A stretch of 64,000 bases of DNA from Cycas panzhihuaensis. Lineage: Eukaryota > Cycadophyta. Of the stretch, positions 11,226 to 22,689 are shown one piece after another. Each line of letters begins with the position of its first letter. Position 1 is the stretch's first letter. The translations under genes were made by a program, and so were the position numbers. The stretch is from positions 187,681,741 to 187,745,740 of the forward strand of contig CM041465.1 of the NCBI GenBank assembly GCA_023213395.1. The letters run 5' to 3'. The notes beneath the pieces are model-generated. The model did no database searches. It saw nothing but the letters and a program-made list of their open reading frames with translations, and was not told the DNA's origin.

Positions 11226-12480
11226 CATATAGAAAGATAGATAGATAGATATAGATATAGATATATATATCTCAAATCTCTGTGAGCAAAAACTCTCAAA
11301 TATTTTTGTGTTTCAAAGTTATCATAGTGGCTATGTTATCATTCGTGGTTCTAATGTCGATTCAAACAGAAACAAATGAAGAATGCTATGTTTTGAACAC
11401 AACAGGGTTTATGAATTGTGATTTGTGGCCATTTTTTCAACATTTTGATGAAGTAAAGTCTAGGGACATCATTTTTCTGTGGCAAAAGTTCATTGTAAGT
11501 TTTTCCAAGGCATAGTAGGTGTGAAAGGATTTAAATCCTAAATGAGTTAAAAGTTGGAATTTGTGAAGGCATGAATAAATCTAGGTTATTATGCCATATT
11601 CAAAGACGTCATTTGTAATTTTGGAGCCATAGGGTCCAAATGTCAAAGTTTGTGTGGTTCATATTTTTGTATCATGAAGGTCAAACAAACACTAAACAAG
11701 CTCGACACCAAATGTCATAACATGGTATGAACAGTGTGAAGTTTGAATCTTGTGGGAAGATGTAAGCTTGAACTTCGATGGATGCTGGAAAACTAGGGTT
11801 GAAGCACGCTCAATAAATTCAAAGCTCAAGAGATGATAGATCTTGAATGGAGAGCAGACATCAAGCTCAATCATTGTAGGACCAAGAGCATAAGAAGACA
11901 AAAAACCAATAAGAGGCCAATTGTTCGATTTAGCTAGTGGAATCAAATCAATTCAAATTCACATAAAAATTGGCAAAATCGTAAACATGTAGGTCAAATA
12001 TTTAAATTTGAAACTAAGGCAAAAATATTTTATTTTTTGTTTTCCTAAGTTGATGTTACATTAAGTTGTTTGTAATTTTTGTTTGAGATTAGTCATTAGC
12101 CCCCAAACGGGAACTCGTTAGGTCATATAGAGCATTAGGGTGTTAAAACCATTTGTGGCTTATTTAGTAGGTCCTTTTTAATTTTTGAAACACAACCATG
12201 TACTATTTTTAATTTTCTTTCATTCTACAGAGTTCATATGAAATAATTCTAGCTCCTTGCATGGTGTTCGAAGTCTTTAATTCATTTTTTCGACACTCTG
12301 TGAAGTGATCGAGGATATTAAAACACACAAAATAATAAAAAATTGTAGTGTGTGGTGGACCAAGACTATTTAGCACCCAATTTTGTGTGTGATTTGTAGA
12401 TTTTTTGTGCATTTTTTAGTTTTTCACATAAACATGCTAGGTGGGAACCTAACTCCTAGATAAATTGGTTAGTGTTGAAA
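10821..12480 (+). other. Leader of Copia A, no recognisable gene
   Basis: About 1.6 kb between PBS and legible gag. It contains a compound microsatellite and short open stretches with no family signature. A leader this long suggests that other old sequence is included. Confidence 0.45.
11177..11272. repeat. Compound microsatellite (CT)n(AT)n(GATA)n
   Basis: About 15 CT units, about 10 AT units, then GATA/ATAG units ending in ATATAT. Confidence 0.95.
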
Positions 12481-13130
12481 ACGATGGCACTTGGAAACAC
12501 TAGATGACCAATTTGCTATGGATGAATGGGTTGTGGCAGACTACGCAAGGTAAAGTGCCCATGCTAGAGGAAAAGATAGCCACCTTTTAGGAAAAGGTAG
12601 AGTTTGAGGCCAAAAATGACTTTGTTTTAGGGCTGATTAACATGTCTATTAGTGGAGCTTTGGTGGAGAATGCTAGAGGAGAGAAGGTACCTAAGGAAGC
12701 ATGAGAGGCCATTACATATGTCTTTCAGACAAAAAATGATGCAAGAATAATGATTTTAAAGAATCAATTGTAGTCTTAGAACGATAAGCTCAATGGTTGA
12801 GCATCTCCAAATGGTAAAGAGAATCATAAATCAATTGGAGAATGTTGAGGAGTTTGTCAATGAGTAGGTTTTGAAGGATGTTGTTATTTGGGAATTTGCT
12901 AGAGCAATCTTAATGAAATCAAAGGGGAAGAAACCCTTCATTTTGAAGAAGGAAACTCAACAACAGTAACATTCTGCTCAAAAGGGGTAACCAAAATTGT
13001 GCTATTACTACAAAAATTGGGCCATTTTAAAAGGGATTGGAGGAAGTGGTAGGTTGATCAAGAAAAGAAGGGTGAAAAGTGGAATCGAGGAAAGAAGTTA
13101 CAAGTAGGGCACTTTTTTGGACAATCAATT
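12481..13130 (+). pseudogene. Copia A gag (UBN2-like)
   Basis: Legible pieces: LDDQFAMDEWVVADYA, then LINMSISGALVENARG, PKEA-stop-EAITYVFQTKNDA and MILKNQL. The last matches the UBN2 gag consensus A-W-x-x-L-x-x-x-Y-x-x-K-N-D/S-A; the stop is TGA where Trp stands. A worn CCHC region (CYYYKNWAIL) sits near 13000. Frameshifts and stops throughout. Confidence 0.7.
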
Positions 13131-13197
13131 AGCTCAAGTGACAAGGAAAAAAAATTTCTTCATAGCAGTTTTACAGACAAGGTAGAAGGCATATGAT

Positions 13198-13440
13198 GTT
13201 TGGTACATTGATTGAGGAGCTTCTAGGCACATGATATGTAGGTTTGAATGGTTTAGACGCACGTGGAAAGCTACTAAGTAGATAGTGACATTGGAAGACA
13301 ATAAAGTACTTAAGTCAGAGGGGATAGGAGAGGTCCATTCATTGAACTTGATGGGAAGGCTTACGACATTGAGGATGTGATATACATGCTAGGGCTGAAG
13401 AAGAATTTGATTTTTGTCAGCTAGATTGAAGATAACAATT
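13198..13440 (+). pseudogene. Copia A protease
   Basis: WYID-stop-GASRHM at about 13200-13230 is the Copia protease site I-D-S-G-A-S-x-H-M, with the Ser codon TCA changed to TGA. It is followed by FEWFRRTWK, VTLEDNKVLKSEGIGEV and YMLGLKKN-type text in shifted frames. Confidence 0.75.
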
Positions 13441-14318
13441 TGAGTGTTTTCTTCAAGGATGGGAAGGCTACTATCAACAACTATCATGAAAAGGTTATTG
13501 TGAAAGGTGTTAGAGATGGTGGTGTTTATAGGCTCTTAGGCAAATTTGTAAACCAAAGAGAATTAATTGCTAATATCTTTTATAAACTTCAATTACGGCA
13601 TGAAAGAATGGGGCATATACACTATTCCTGTCTACATCTGATGCATAAATTAAATATGTATATGGTCTTCCAAAATTCAAACCAATGAACAATGTTTGTA
13701 AACCTTGTATCATGGAAAAACAACATAGGGAGAAATACTAGGAAGGCAAAGCTTGGAGAGCAACTGAAAAGTTGAGCCTTGTCCACTCAGATATTTGTGG
13801 TCCAATGCCAACCATTTCATTTGTAGATGCAAGATATTTTTTAACCTTCATCGATGACTTTTGAAGGAAGGTTTGGGTCCATCCCATTAAGGAGAAATTC
13901 CAAGTCTTAGACATTTTTGAAGAGTTCAAGGTGAAAGTGCAAAAGTTGTCAAAGATTAAAAATCTTCAGATCAGATAATGGGGGAGAATACACCTCTAAA
14001 GTCTTTGTCTAGTTTTGTAAGGACCATCGAATTAACAAGCAATTAGCGATAACATATATGCCTCAACAAAATGGAGTTGTTAAGAGGATGAATAGGACTT
14101 TAGTCCAAAAAGCCATGTTGATTATGAAAGTGAAAAATCTCTTAGAATTCTTTTGGGTTAAAATTGTTTGCATGGTACTCTATCTGACTAATAGGAGTTC
14201 GACAAAGGTTGTTTGGAATATGATACCAGAAGAAGTTTGGTTAGAGAGAAAGCCAACAATGAGGCATTTCAGAATCTTTGAGAGCACTACATATGTTAAC
14301 ATGGAAGATGATTATTAA
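13441..14318 (+). pseudogene. Copia A pre-integrase and integrase, cut by insertion
   Basis: The GAG-pre-integrase part is open at 13440-13688 (RHERMGHIHYSCLHLMHKL). The core follows: [23 protein letters not shown] with a TGA in place of Trp or Ser, DNGGEYTSKVF in a shifted frame, then the clean stretch 14058-14318 with MPQQNGVVKRMNRTL. The catalytic Glu of N-G-V-V-E-R is Lys. Similarity to element D stops near 14300, where foreign sequence begins. Confidence 0.82.
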
Positions 14319-14324
14319 GCCACT

Positions 14325-14640
14325 TGTTAATGTTAATGTGTGGTTTAATTAATGTAATTAACGAAAAGATGTGAGTTATGCAGAGAGTCACAACCCTTAA
14401 TGGTTGACACCTCTTGGGGGGTTATAAATATCCTAGAGTCCCTTGTATATTCATATCAATCAAGTAGTAATCAATGCGATCAATAGATCTTTGTGGTGGG
14501 TTTTTTTTCCGGAAAGGGTTTCACATGTATATCCTATGTATTGTGCAATTGTTTTCAATATTTATCTTGTTTGCTTGTTGTGAATGGTAAAAGATTTTGT
14601 GGAATGTAAACATGTATGTGTTCATTCATGTTCCTTAACA
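14325..14640 (+). repeat. Orphan LTR (element B) with primer-binding site
   Basis: TGTTAATGTTAATG... to ...TTCCTTAACA, 316 bp, followed at once (14641) by TGGTATTAGAGTTG, a good match to the initiator tRNA-Met primer site. A TATA-like GGTTATAAATATCC lies at about 14419-14432. It therefore reads as the 5' LTR of a plus-strand element, but I find no partner LTR and no target-site duplication, so the rest of B has been lost. Confidence 0.75.
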
Positions 14641-14655
14641 TGGTATTAGAGTTGT

Positions 14656-15850
14656 AGGGTCCTACACAACTAAGGCTAGAGTTGGGTGGAGAGATGAGAT
14701 TGTAAGTTGCTGGGTGATGCCCTCAAAACCCAAGATTTCTTGAGAACTTATCTTCTCCAACAACTTGCAGGAGCAGGTACAGTATTCAATGGTGGTTGAA
14801 GAGGTGAAATTCACCTATCAACAAGGTTAAGGCATTGTTGGAGTCAAAATTCAAACTTGCAAACCATTTTCGTGGATTGAGTTGGCTTGTTGGGGGTCAT
14901 CCGAAGCTGGTTGATGAATTGGGCATTGCCCGAGGCTAGTGGAGCATGTTTTGGTGGAGATCTAATAATAGTGAGGGTAACCACACATCATACAAGTAAG
15001 TTTTGCTCCATTTTTTGACAAAGTTCTACTATATTTGGCATTACAAATCATTATTTTACACCGAAGTAGTTAGAGATCCTTAACTATGTGTGAGATTGTA
15101 TCTAGTTGAGGGGGTTTTTTGTCCTTGAGAAGGGTGTTGGGCAGCAATAAAAGTTGTACCTTGGACTGTTCGAAGTGCATGGTTGAGTGTTGAGTATGGG
15201 TGACTTTGTGTGAGCTTGCAAGCCCTATTTTCTCATATGTTGGGTATGATAAATGCCTGAGATCGAACCGAGAGGTACTTGTATGGTTGTTGGACTATGT
15301 GTGGTCTATATTACCAGCCATAGGTGTTTGTAACATCCGTGAGTGCTCGAGAGGACCTGCACAGGTCGTATTCCCTCTGTACCAAATGCAAGATAGCAAG
15401 CATGGCAACCCCATTGATCATGGATTGGAGTTTGAAAAGCAAAGGCATCTCCTTTGATCAATGGGCAATAATCCATGGGCAACCCATCAAGGGAAACACT
15501 GCACAGGTCATATTCCAACACAAAAAAGGAAACGCTTGGGTATTATGCAAGTAGCATAGATGGAATAGATTTTACATCCATGACTCCTCAAGCCAATGAA
15601 TATTGTGTCCAATACACATTAAGTATTTAGAACATTGTCAATATCAGTTGCTTCTTATAAAAGTAAAATTATGGTAATTGTAGCAATGAATGGAAAACCA
15701 ATCCACTACAAGGGTTTACACCTTAATCATGCTAATTGGATCTTCAACCCTGTAAACCCTTCAACAAGATTACAAATCCTCCAATGCAATTGTGTCTTCA
15801 ACACCTATAATAAATAAGGAGGAAAGGGGAAAAAATTTGCCCTTAACCCA
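14656..15850. other. Internal remnants of elements B and E, unassigned
   Basis: Lies between the orphan 5' LTR of B (plus strand) and the primer-binding site of E (minus strand). The B/E junction must be inside, but I cannot place it. Short open stretches on both strands near 15200-15550 show no family signature. Confidence 0.4.
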
Positions 15851-15984
15851 GCTTTGATACCACATCTAACAGGCCAACACCTATTACCATAACAATATGA
15901 GGAGACGGGCAAGAGAAGCCAAAAATGGTGGAGATGGATGGAGTGGGAGATGGATGTGAAGTGCACTAAAGAGAACCAAAGGAT

Positions 15985-16554
15985 TGTTAAGACCTTTATG
16001 TTTAAATGTTAAGTGATGTACTTTATATTATAAAACTATGTACTTTATGTAAATATGTCTTATCACCTAATGTAATAAAATATACACCCACATTCTTTCT
16101 AGTGACATAATATTGTAACTTAAGGGTCAATGTACCCTCATGCACTTTTGCTCACAAAGAGAGCCCAAGGGACACTTGTCCCACATGCAAAGGGCATAGC
16201 TTGGATGTTTGACACTTGTCAAACATCCAACCATCCAAGGTCCTTCTTCATTTCTATATAAGGAGGCCAAACCTCATGTATCATTATGTGAGTCAGTGTT
16301 GTACTGTTATGCTACTAGTTTGAATCCAAGTCAATCTTGCTTATTTTGGAGTAAGGACAAATTCCTACTCCTCCATATTTTGTGTTCATCTTGTGCTTGA
16401 ATTCATTTGTTTCATACTTGCTTAAGTGCTTATATTCTTAGCTGCTTAATGTAGATGCTAATCATCTCCTTATGCTAGCAAACTTTCTCTTCATGAGATC
16501 CTAAGGGATGTGCTTATCATCTATTGGTGTGAAGGTTGAATGCCATCTTCAACA
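15985..16554 (+). repeat. 5' LTR of Copia C, with TATA box and primer site
   Basis: 570 bp, TGTTAAGACC...CTTCAACA. A TATA box (CTATATAAGGAGG) lies at about 16254-16266. The primer-binding site TGGTATCAAAGAATG follows two bases after the end (16557-16571) and is of the tRNA-Met type. Confidence 0.88.
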
Positions 16555-16571
16555 TTTGGTATCAAAGAATG

Positions 16572-18480
16572 TTGAAGAGGAGTTCTTGATTGTTTCAGGT
16601 TTGAAAGTGAGGTTCCAAACCCTTGGTGATGATCTTCACTCTCTAAAGGCAATCCAAGGCCAAGTTTGGCTCTATTTTCTATAGATTTCTCCTTATCTCA
16701 AAGTGTTTGCAAGCTAAAAGTTATCGGATCAATTTTTTGGAATTTTTTCTAAGCTCAATTTATATTTGCAGTAGAGAAAAGACTTAGAATACACTATTTC
16801 TTCCTCATTTTCCTACAAATAAAAATTATTTTTGTAGGATTTCTTAATTAATTTGTAGATACATGGTGTGATTCACCTCAGTTAGCTCCAGAATTTTCTC
16901 ATCTCAGTCAGATCAATGCACATGAGTAGCTTCTCAGTGTGTTGGGCAGATTTGTCACCAGTTAGAGTGCTTTTTAGTTTAAAAAAACTATTGTTTTTGT
17001 TCGTTTCTCTTTGTTGGGTCATCATTGGTGCTCCTACAACTACTTGACATTGCCCTCTACCCTAGCCACGCCATTCTCAGTGAGTAAATCTCACTAACAA
17101 AAGATCTTTGGAGTATGACAGCCCATATATCTGTTTGTTAGTTGTGCATCCTCCAAGACATTCATTCAGCCCGTATTTACTCCACAATGCACCTTAGCTC
17201 ATAAAATTTTAGAGATACCTTCGTTGACCCATAGTAGAGCCTCATCTCTGATCTCATGTCGATCGGATCTCTGTACGCAGAGATAAATCAATCTACGTCA
17301 TTAGTTTTTCACTCGTGCCGCTGTCGTTCGACCATTTCGAAATAATATTTCAAGTTTAACACTTTATAAACTAGATCTTGGATTATACAAAAGGGAATAT
17401 TCTTTGAATATTTAGCTTTTAATTTGTTTTTATTTACTAAAGTTCACTCTTTATCACTTTTTTAATGCGATTTAATCATTTTTAAAGCAATTTTAGACTC
17501 CTTTTTTTTATTTGAGTCATTTTTACACATAAAAAAAAAATTGCAAGTGTAAAAAATAAGTGATCTCTAGTGATTTTATATACTTTTTGTGAAAAATTCA
17601 CATTGTACTTGTTTTTTTAAAGTTCCCTGCACGGTGACCTTCATGCCCTAGGTCATAAAAAGGGCTCAAAATCACTTTTTTTTTTTTTATCACTTTATTT
17701 GGGGTTGGTTAGGACTACTTTAAAGTCTTAACGCTGTTGTGGTGGCATGTTCTCTTGGCGTACTTTATTAAATTTCCATTTTGTGGTCATTTCTTCATAT
17801 TAAAAGGAAACCACTGAAAGCACAACAAACAAGCTAGTATCTTTTTATTTGGCACTTAGTACTTTTTTGCTTTTTCAAGTGCCTTTTGCAAATACTTTAA
17901 GTGTTCTTTTTGTACTCAATTTGTTTTATTTGAGGCCCTCTTTATTGAGTTTTATCGAGCATTGTAAAGTAACATTATTACTCACTTAAGCAATTTATCT
18001 TAAGTCAACTTTAACCATTAAAAAATTGCTTAAAAATCTTATTGGAGAGGCCTAAAAGAGGTTCAAACCTTGCCTATAAAAATCTCAAGTTTGGTGCATT
18101 CCCTAAGGTACCAATTGACCGTACGGGTAGTGCACAACAATTAAAATTAATCTTAGAGAAAAGGAGATACGAAAAGGGTGTTATTGAGGCTATGAATCCC
18201 AAGGAAAGCACAATACGACCATGCAGATCAACCCTAGCTAGCTTGTCCTAGATTTAACTTGGCCAACTGTTGGATCTATTTAGAAAGATCAAGGTTGGAC
18301 CAACTCTTTGCCTAGTCCTCCATTTTTTATCACTCTCTTCAGTTGTTGGATCTTCCTTGTAATATTAGGGTTGTTGGTATGCTTGAAAGTGGAATTTAAG
18401 CGATGAAAGCCTTGAGTTTCCAAGTCATTTGCTAACTTCAAGAACTTTTGAATAACTTTAACATCATGGTTGCTATCAAT
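16572..18480 (+). other. Leader of Copia C, no recognisable gene
   Basis: A+T-rich leader between primer site and gag. The open stretch 18042-18251 has no family signature; it may be the decayed start of gag. Confidence 0.45.
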
Positions 18481-19337
18481 ATGCTCAATACATGTACTAT
18501 CAAGTTGAATGAACAAGATAATTTCCATGAATGGAAAGGCAAACTAAGAACTTGTTGATTATGAATGAATTTTAGAGCTTTGTATCTAGGACCAATCCCA
18601 ATCCCATTCCATATGAGAGTCCACTTGATAAAAATATTATTATTCAAACTAATCTTGTTTTGGTTATTGCATGGGTAGTTAAAGATGAAATTGGTTTAGC
18701 CATTATTCATATGATTTTAGATTCAAATGTTGATCACAATTTTGCTTGTGCTCATATCTCTAAAAAACCTTGGGATACTTTGATTTTATTGTATAAAAGG
18801 CGAGATGATGTTTGCATTGTAATGACTAAGGGCAAGTTGTTTACATTAAAATATTTTAAACCTATGACTGAAGACCTTGTTACTGCCACTCTTCATGCAC
18901 TTTCGGGGGAGTATAATGGCTTCATTTCATCAATTACATGAGGTACTACACTTGGCTCAATGACTTTCAATGAAAGTCTTCTACTATAGGAGGAGCAAAT
19001 CTAATCACAACAAGGTGAACCTTCTACTTTGGGAGCTTTAATGGCCAAGTACAAAGGCAAGCAGAATCCCAAACAAGATCTACACAAATAGTTTGGGAAC
19101 ATGAGTATTGGCACATCAAAAGCTAATATCATGCATCATTATTGTGGCAAGATGGGCCACATTACACCTGAGTGTTGGAAAGGCAATCCAATATGCAGCA
19201 ATAACAGCAATTCCAGCAACCAAGATAACAACAAAGATTGCAACAACCAAGATAGCAGTAGAATTAGCAACAACAACAACCCTCTAGACCAAATCAAGGT
19301 GGATTTCAAGGAGGTCAGAGAGGAAGGGGGGATTTAG
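18481..19337 (+). pseudogene. Copia C gag with zinc knuckle
   Basis: UBN2-type capsid text: LNEQDNFHEWKGKLRT near 18490-18550, then a clean stretch 18660-18941 with AHISKKPWDTLILLYKRRDD, the A-W-D-x-L-x-x-x-Y hallmark. The knuckle HHYCGKMGHITPECW near 19135-19180 keeps the later C-H-C, but the first Cys is His. It is followed by an Asn/Ser/Gln-rich tail. Stops near 18941 and 19091 break the frame. Confidence 0.8.
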
Positions 19338-19415
19338 AGGTGGCATCAATGCCATACCAATTAGTTTGTCACTAATGATGAACAATTTTGTGTTTATCAC
19401 AACTCACAAAGTGAT

Positions 19416-19660
19416 AGCACATGAATTATTGATTCAAGAGCATCTCAACACATGATTGGTGATTAAGAGTTGCTCTATGATGTTAAAGAAGGAAGAGGGC
19501 AAACGGTTACTTTTGGCAACAATGAGACAATTAAGATATCTAAAGTAGGCAAAATTGCCTCCTTTCATTCTCCAAATCGCCCTGCTTCCACATTTCCCAC
19601 AGGTGATGCCTACTTGGTACCTTCTATGCACAAAATCCTCTTATCTGTTAGTTAGTTGGA
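19416..19660 (+). pseudogene. Copia C protease
   Basis: IIDSRASQHMIGD is the Copia protease site with the invariant Gly changed to Arg (D-S-R-A for D-S-G-A). It continues GQTVTFGNNETIKISKVGK, VPSMHKILLSVS, matching the usual fold ending L-x-V-P-x-M-x-x-N-L-L-S-V-S. Confidence 0.82.
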
Positions 19661-19739
19661 TAAACAATAGATGAGCAAGACCATGGCCTTTACAAATTAG
19701 ATGCTTTAAATATTACAGTTGATACTACTCCATCTTATT

Positions 19740-19958
19740 CTATCACTCAATCTATGACCTAAGAGCAACTTTGGCATAATAGGCTAGGTCGCTTAAGCTT
19801 AGACAACATCAAAATGATGTTCAACAAAAACATGGTATTTGGGCTTCCAAACATATTAGTATCAAAATTTCTTTGTGAAGCATGTATTATGGGGAAACAA
19901 CATCGTGAGCCTTTTCCTAAAGGCAAAGCATGGCGTGCATCACAACCATTGCAACTGG
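19740..19958 (+). pseudogene. Copia C pre-integrase, 5' piece
   Basis: EQLWHNRLG and LSLDNIKMM are the GAG-pre-integrase helix; CEACIMGKQHREPFPKG is the zinc-binding tail C-x-x-C-x-x-G-K. The text stops at QPLQL, exactly at the target duplication of Gypsy G (19954-19958), and resumes at 31751. Confidence 0.85.
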
Positions 19959-20815
19959 TGTTGACTTATATTTTTCACTACACTTGTGAGAAATGCACTT
20001 GTCAAGGGATCATTGGTTGGTAGTTTAACTTAGGATACAATCAACATATTCATGTTTCCATTATAATCACTTTACACATGATATGGAAGGAACAAATCAT
20101 CACATATTCATCATTATTCCATCAAAACAATACACTAATCATCATATACTCTTCATGTAATTAACACAATACACATAATACATAATATTTCCATGTAACT
20201 TTCTCTTTATTAAGTAATAAGATCAGTACATTTTGTTCTAGAACGTATCTTGCATACGTTCCAGCCGTATACACACTACACTGTCATATGTGTTCCGCCA
20301 TGGAATGCACCAGGGAATGCATTTGCTAATTCACCCAACCGTACTATCCTTCTTGGTACTTTGGCTCCTAAATTGACTCATGGAATGAATGCTTGGCCCT
20401 CACCATTGAATCGGTGAGAAAGGTACCCTTAAATACCTCCTTTTGGCGTCCTTTGAGTGAATGGTTATGACCCCAAGTCATAACCGTGCCTCTTTGTTAT
20501 CAATGTACCCTTTCACTTAATCTTGTGATCTGTCACCTTAAATGGCTTCCTTTTAATCTGTACGTTTGTATGTACTCCTGTTGTGGTTGATGTTATCAGA
20601 TCAGGGCACCCTTTGGTTCCTCTCTGTCATGCGTACCGTTCTATCTACTAGCGTACTCGAAAAGGTATGTATCATGTTCTGCGCACCCAGTCATCATGCA
20701 TTCTGATTTTTCTTGACATACATACCTTTGTACGGTCTGTACCTGCACTCTTCTAGTTAGTATAAGCTTGCATACTAGTTTTCTCACAATTTATGTGCCA
20801 AATCTATCCCCAACA
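19959..20815 (-). repeat. 3' LTR of Gypsy G
   Basis: 857 bp. On the minus strand it starts TGTTGGGGATAG and ends AAGTCAACA. Complete, and the reference for reading the split 5' copy. Confidence 0.92.
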
Positions 20816-20929
20816 TCTATCCGAAGTCAACAAAAAAGGGTTGAGCATCTTTGCTCATCTAAAATTTCAAAACTTTTTTGGTATCCTTCTCCCCTACTAT
20901 GTCCTAAGGCTGCTCCTGTTGCTTTTTTT

Positions 20930-21863
20930 CTATTGTTGAATCTCGTGTGGCCAAAATATTTTCATTAATTTGGGCGAGGGTTGCAATAATAGCATCCTTT
21001 TCCTTGATTTTTTCCTGTAGGGCAGCTATCTCTCCCTTGTATTTTGCATCCATTTCTTCAATCATGCAAATTATTTCCTATGTTTTCCCTTCTGCCTGAG
21101 TTGGCTGGGATGGTGTTTCCCCTGCCTCCATTGTGGGAGGGAATTCAGTCCATTCTTCTAGTGAAGGTTCTCCTTCAACTTATTCTTTTGGTTCCTCTTC
21201 ATCCTATCTTCTCTTGGAATTTTTTCGTATTGCTTGTTTGGTACAATGTGGGATGGAAGCACCTGGAGTCTGTTGTAGCCACTTTAAAATCTTTGTCATT
21301 TCCTTTTTCACTCTTTTTTTTATTTCCTCATCTTGAGTATTTTCTAGAAATGCATGTACCCACTATTTTATCAACAGTTCATGTGGGTGAATGGGTAGTT
21401 GGGGAGGTTGCATTCCTAGATGTTGATACATCAAGATTGCCAATAATAAGGAGGGGTGTCTGAAAGGATGTGTCATTACCTCCTTTATTTTTTGGTCCAT
21501 ATTTACTGCCAAAAATTTAGACCAATTTAGTTTTTCTCCATCCCAAACCCTTGGTAATATCAACATCATTCCCCCTGGAATGTATGTGTATTTTTTTTTG
21601 GACAAGAATCTTGTATTTATGACTTTTGCTATCCATTGAAGTCTTATATCTTTAATAGCTGCCACTTGAATACCACCTGACAATATTTGGGTGTTTTCTT
21701 GGCAAAAGTCCCTTAGCCAAGTTTCCGGATCCACTTTTGACCTTTTTGTAACAATGGTGACTTCTCCTTGCTTTACAAGTCCTGTGATTGTGTGAATAGT
21801 TTTCGCATCATGTTTAATTTTCTTCAAATCCTTTTTTAATTTCATCAATATGCTTTCCATCAA
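20930..21863 (-). pseudogene. Extra ORF between integrase and 3' LTR, with coiled coil
   Basis: Not a standard pol domain. The clean part, 21363-21863 (166 codons), includes GEVTIVTKRSKVDPETWLRD, PGGMMLILPRVWDGEKLNW and HPSLLLAILMYQHLGM. The reading frame continues with a few TAG/TGA stops to about 20930, passing EEWTEFPPTMEAGETPSQP and ending in a heptad-rich stretch (MIEEMDAKYKGEIAALQEKI, then KDAIIATLAQINENIL) that should form a coiled coil. Position and orientation are those of the env-like or accessory ORFs of some plant Gypsy lineages. No signal peptide or membrane segment is visible, so an envelope role is not supported. Confidence 0.65.
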
Positions 21864-22680
21864 CTCCTAGTCCTAGTAGAGAGGACTTAGGTATATATAC
21901 TCTCCCTAGCCTACCTATTTCACCTTGGCTTTGAATGGAGCGAGTAATCCCTAAAATTCTTTCCTTAATTTAAGTAAGAATATTCATTAGCACCCTGTTG
22001 TCTTCACGCTAGGCACTTTATGGAAAATCAAGAAGCGATGCAAGTACTGATAAGAAGAAAAATAGGTATGAAACCCTATGTGCGTACCATTTTAGGAACG
22101 AATGATGTTCCTTGCTGAATTGTTTTATTTTTGGCCTCAAATTTGTATCCCTTTTCCTTTTCGAAAGCTTTAGTCTTCGCTGAATTGATGCTAGATTCGA
22201 AATTTAGCTATCTTCTCATGGTTTTCACCCTACATCTTGTGCAGTAATGCTTGCAGGTACATATAATATATGTTTGCCTTTTTGAGATTTTGTTCTATGC
22301 ATACTCGATGGCATACTTTTTTGGTACGTATAGTGTATTTTGGTTACTTTTTACATTATTATCTTCTTTATGTGCTTGTTAACGTACTTTTTTGGTATGT
22401 ATAGTGTATTTTGATAGGTACGTACATAGAATACTTGGTTTTTGATGCTTTTTCCTTGATTTATTTATTTTTTCCCTTGATTTTTCTCATAATAATACAT
22501 CTTTCCTCCATATTTTGTCATATTGCTTATCTGTGTGATATGAGTTACGGTTGTTTTTTTTCTTTTTCTTTTTTTTTCTTTGTTTACATACCAAACTGAA
22601 TCACATTTCGACATTAGGTAATCAGATTTGCCTTCAATTTCAAGCAACGCGTTATGGTACAACCAGCTAATTCATTTGGT
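21864..22680. other. Spacer between integrase and extra ORF of Gypsy G
   Basis: T-rich on the plus strand, with repeated ACGTACTTTTTTGGTA(C/T)GTA-like motifs near 22320-22425. No coding signal recognised. Confidence 0.45.
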
Positions 22681-22689
22681 AGGTTGATA

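Noticed and set aside
22411-22599. Hydrophobic plus-strand ORF (FFSFSFFFFVY)
   Set aside because: Product of T-rich, low-complexity DNA within Gypsy G, on the non-coding strand.
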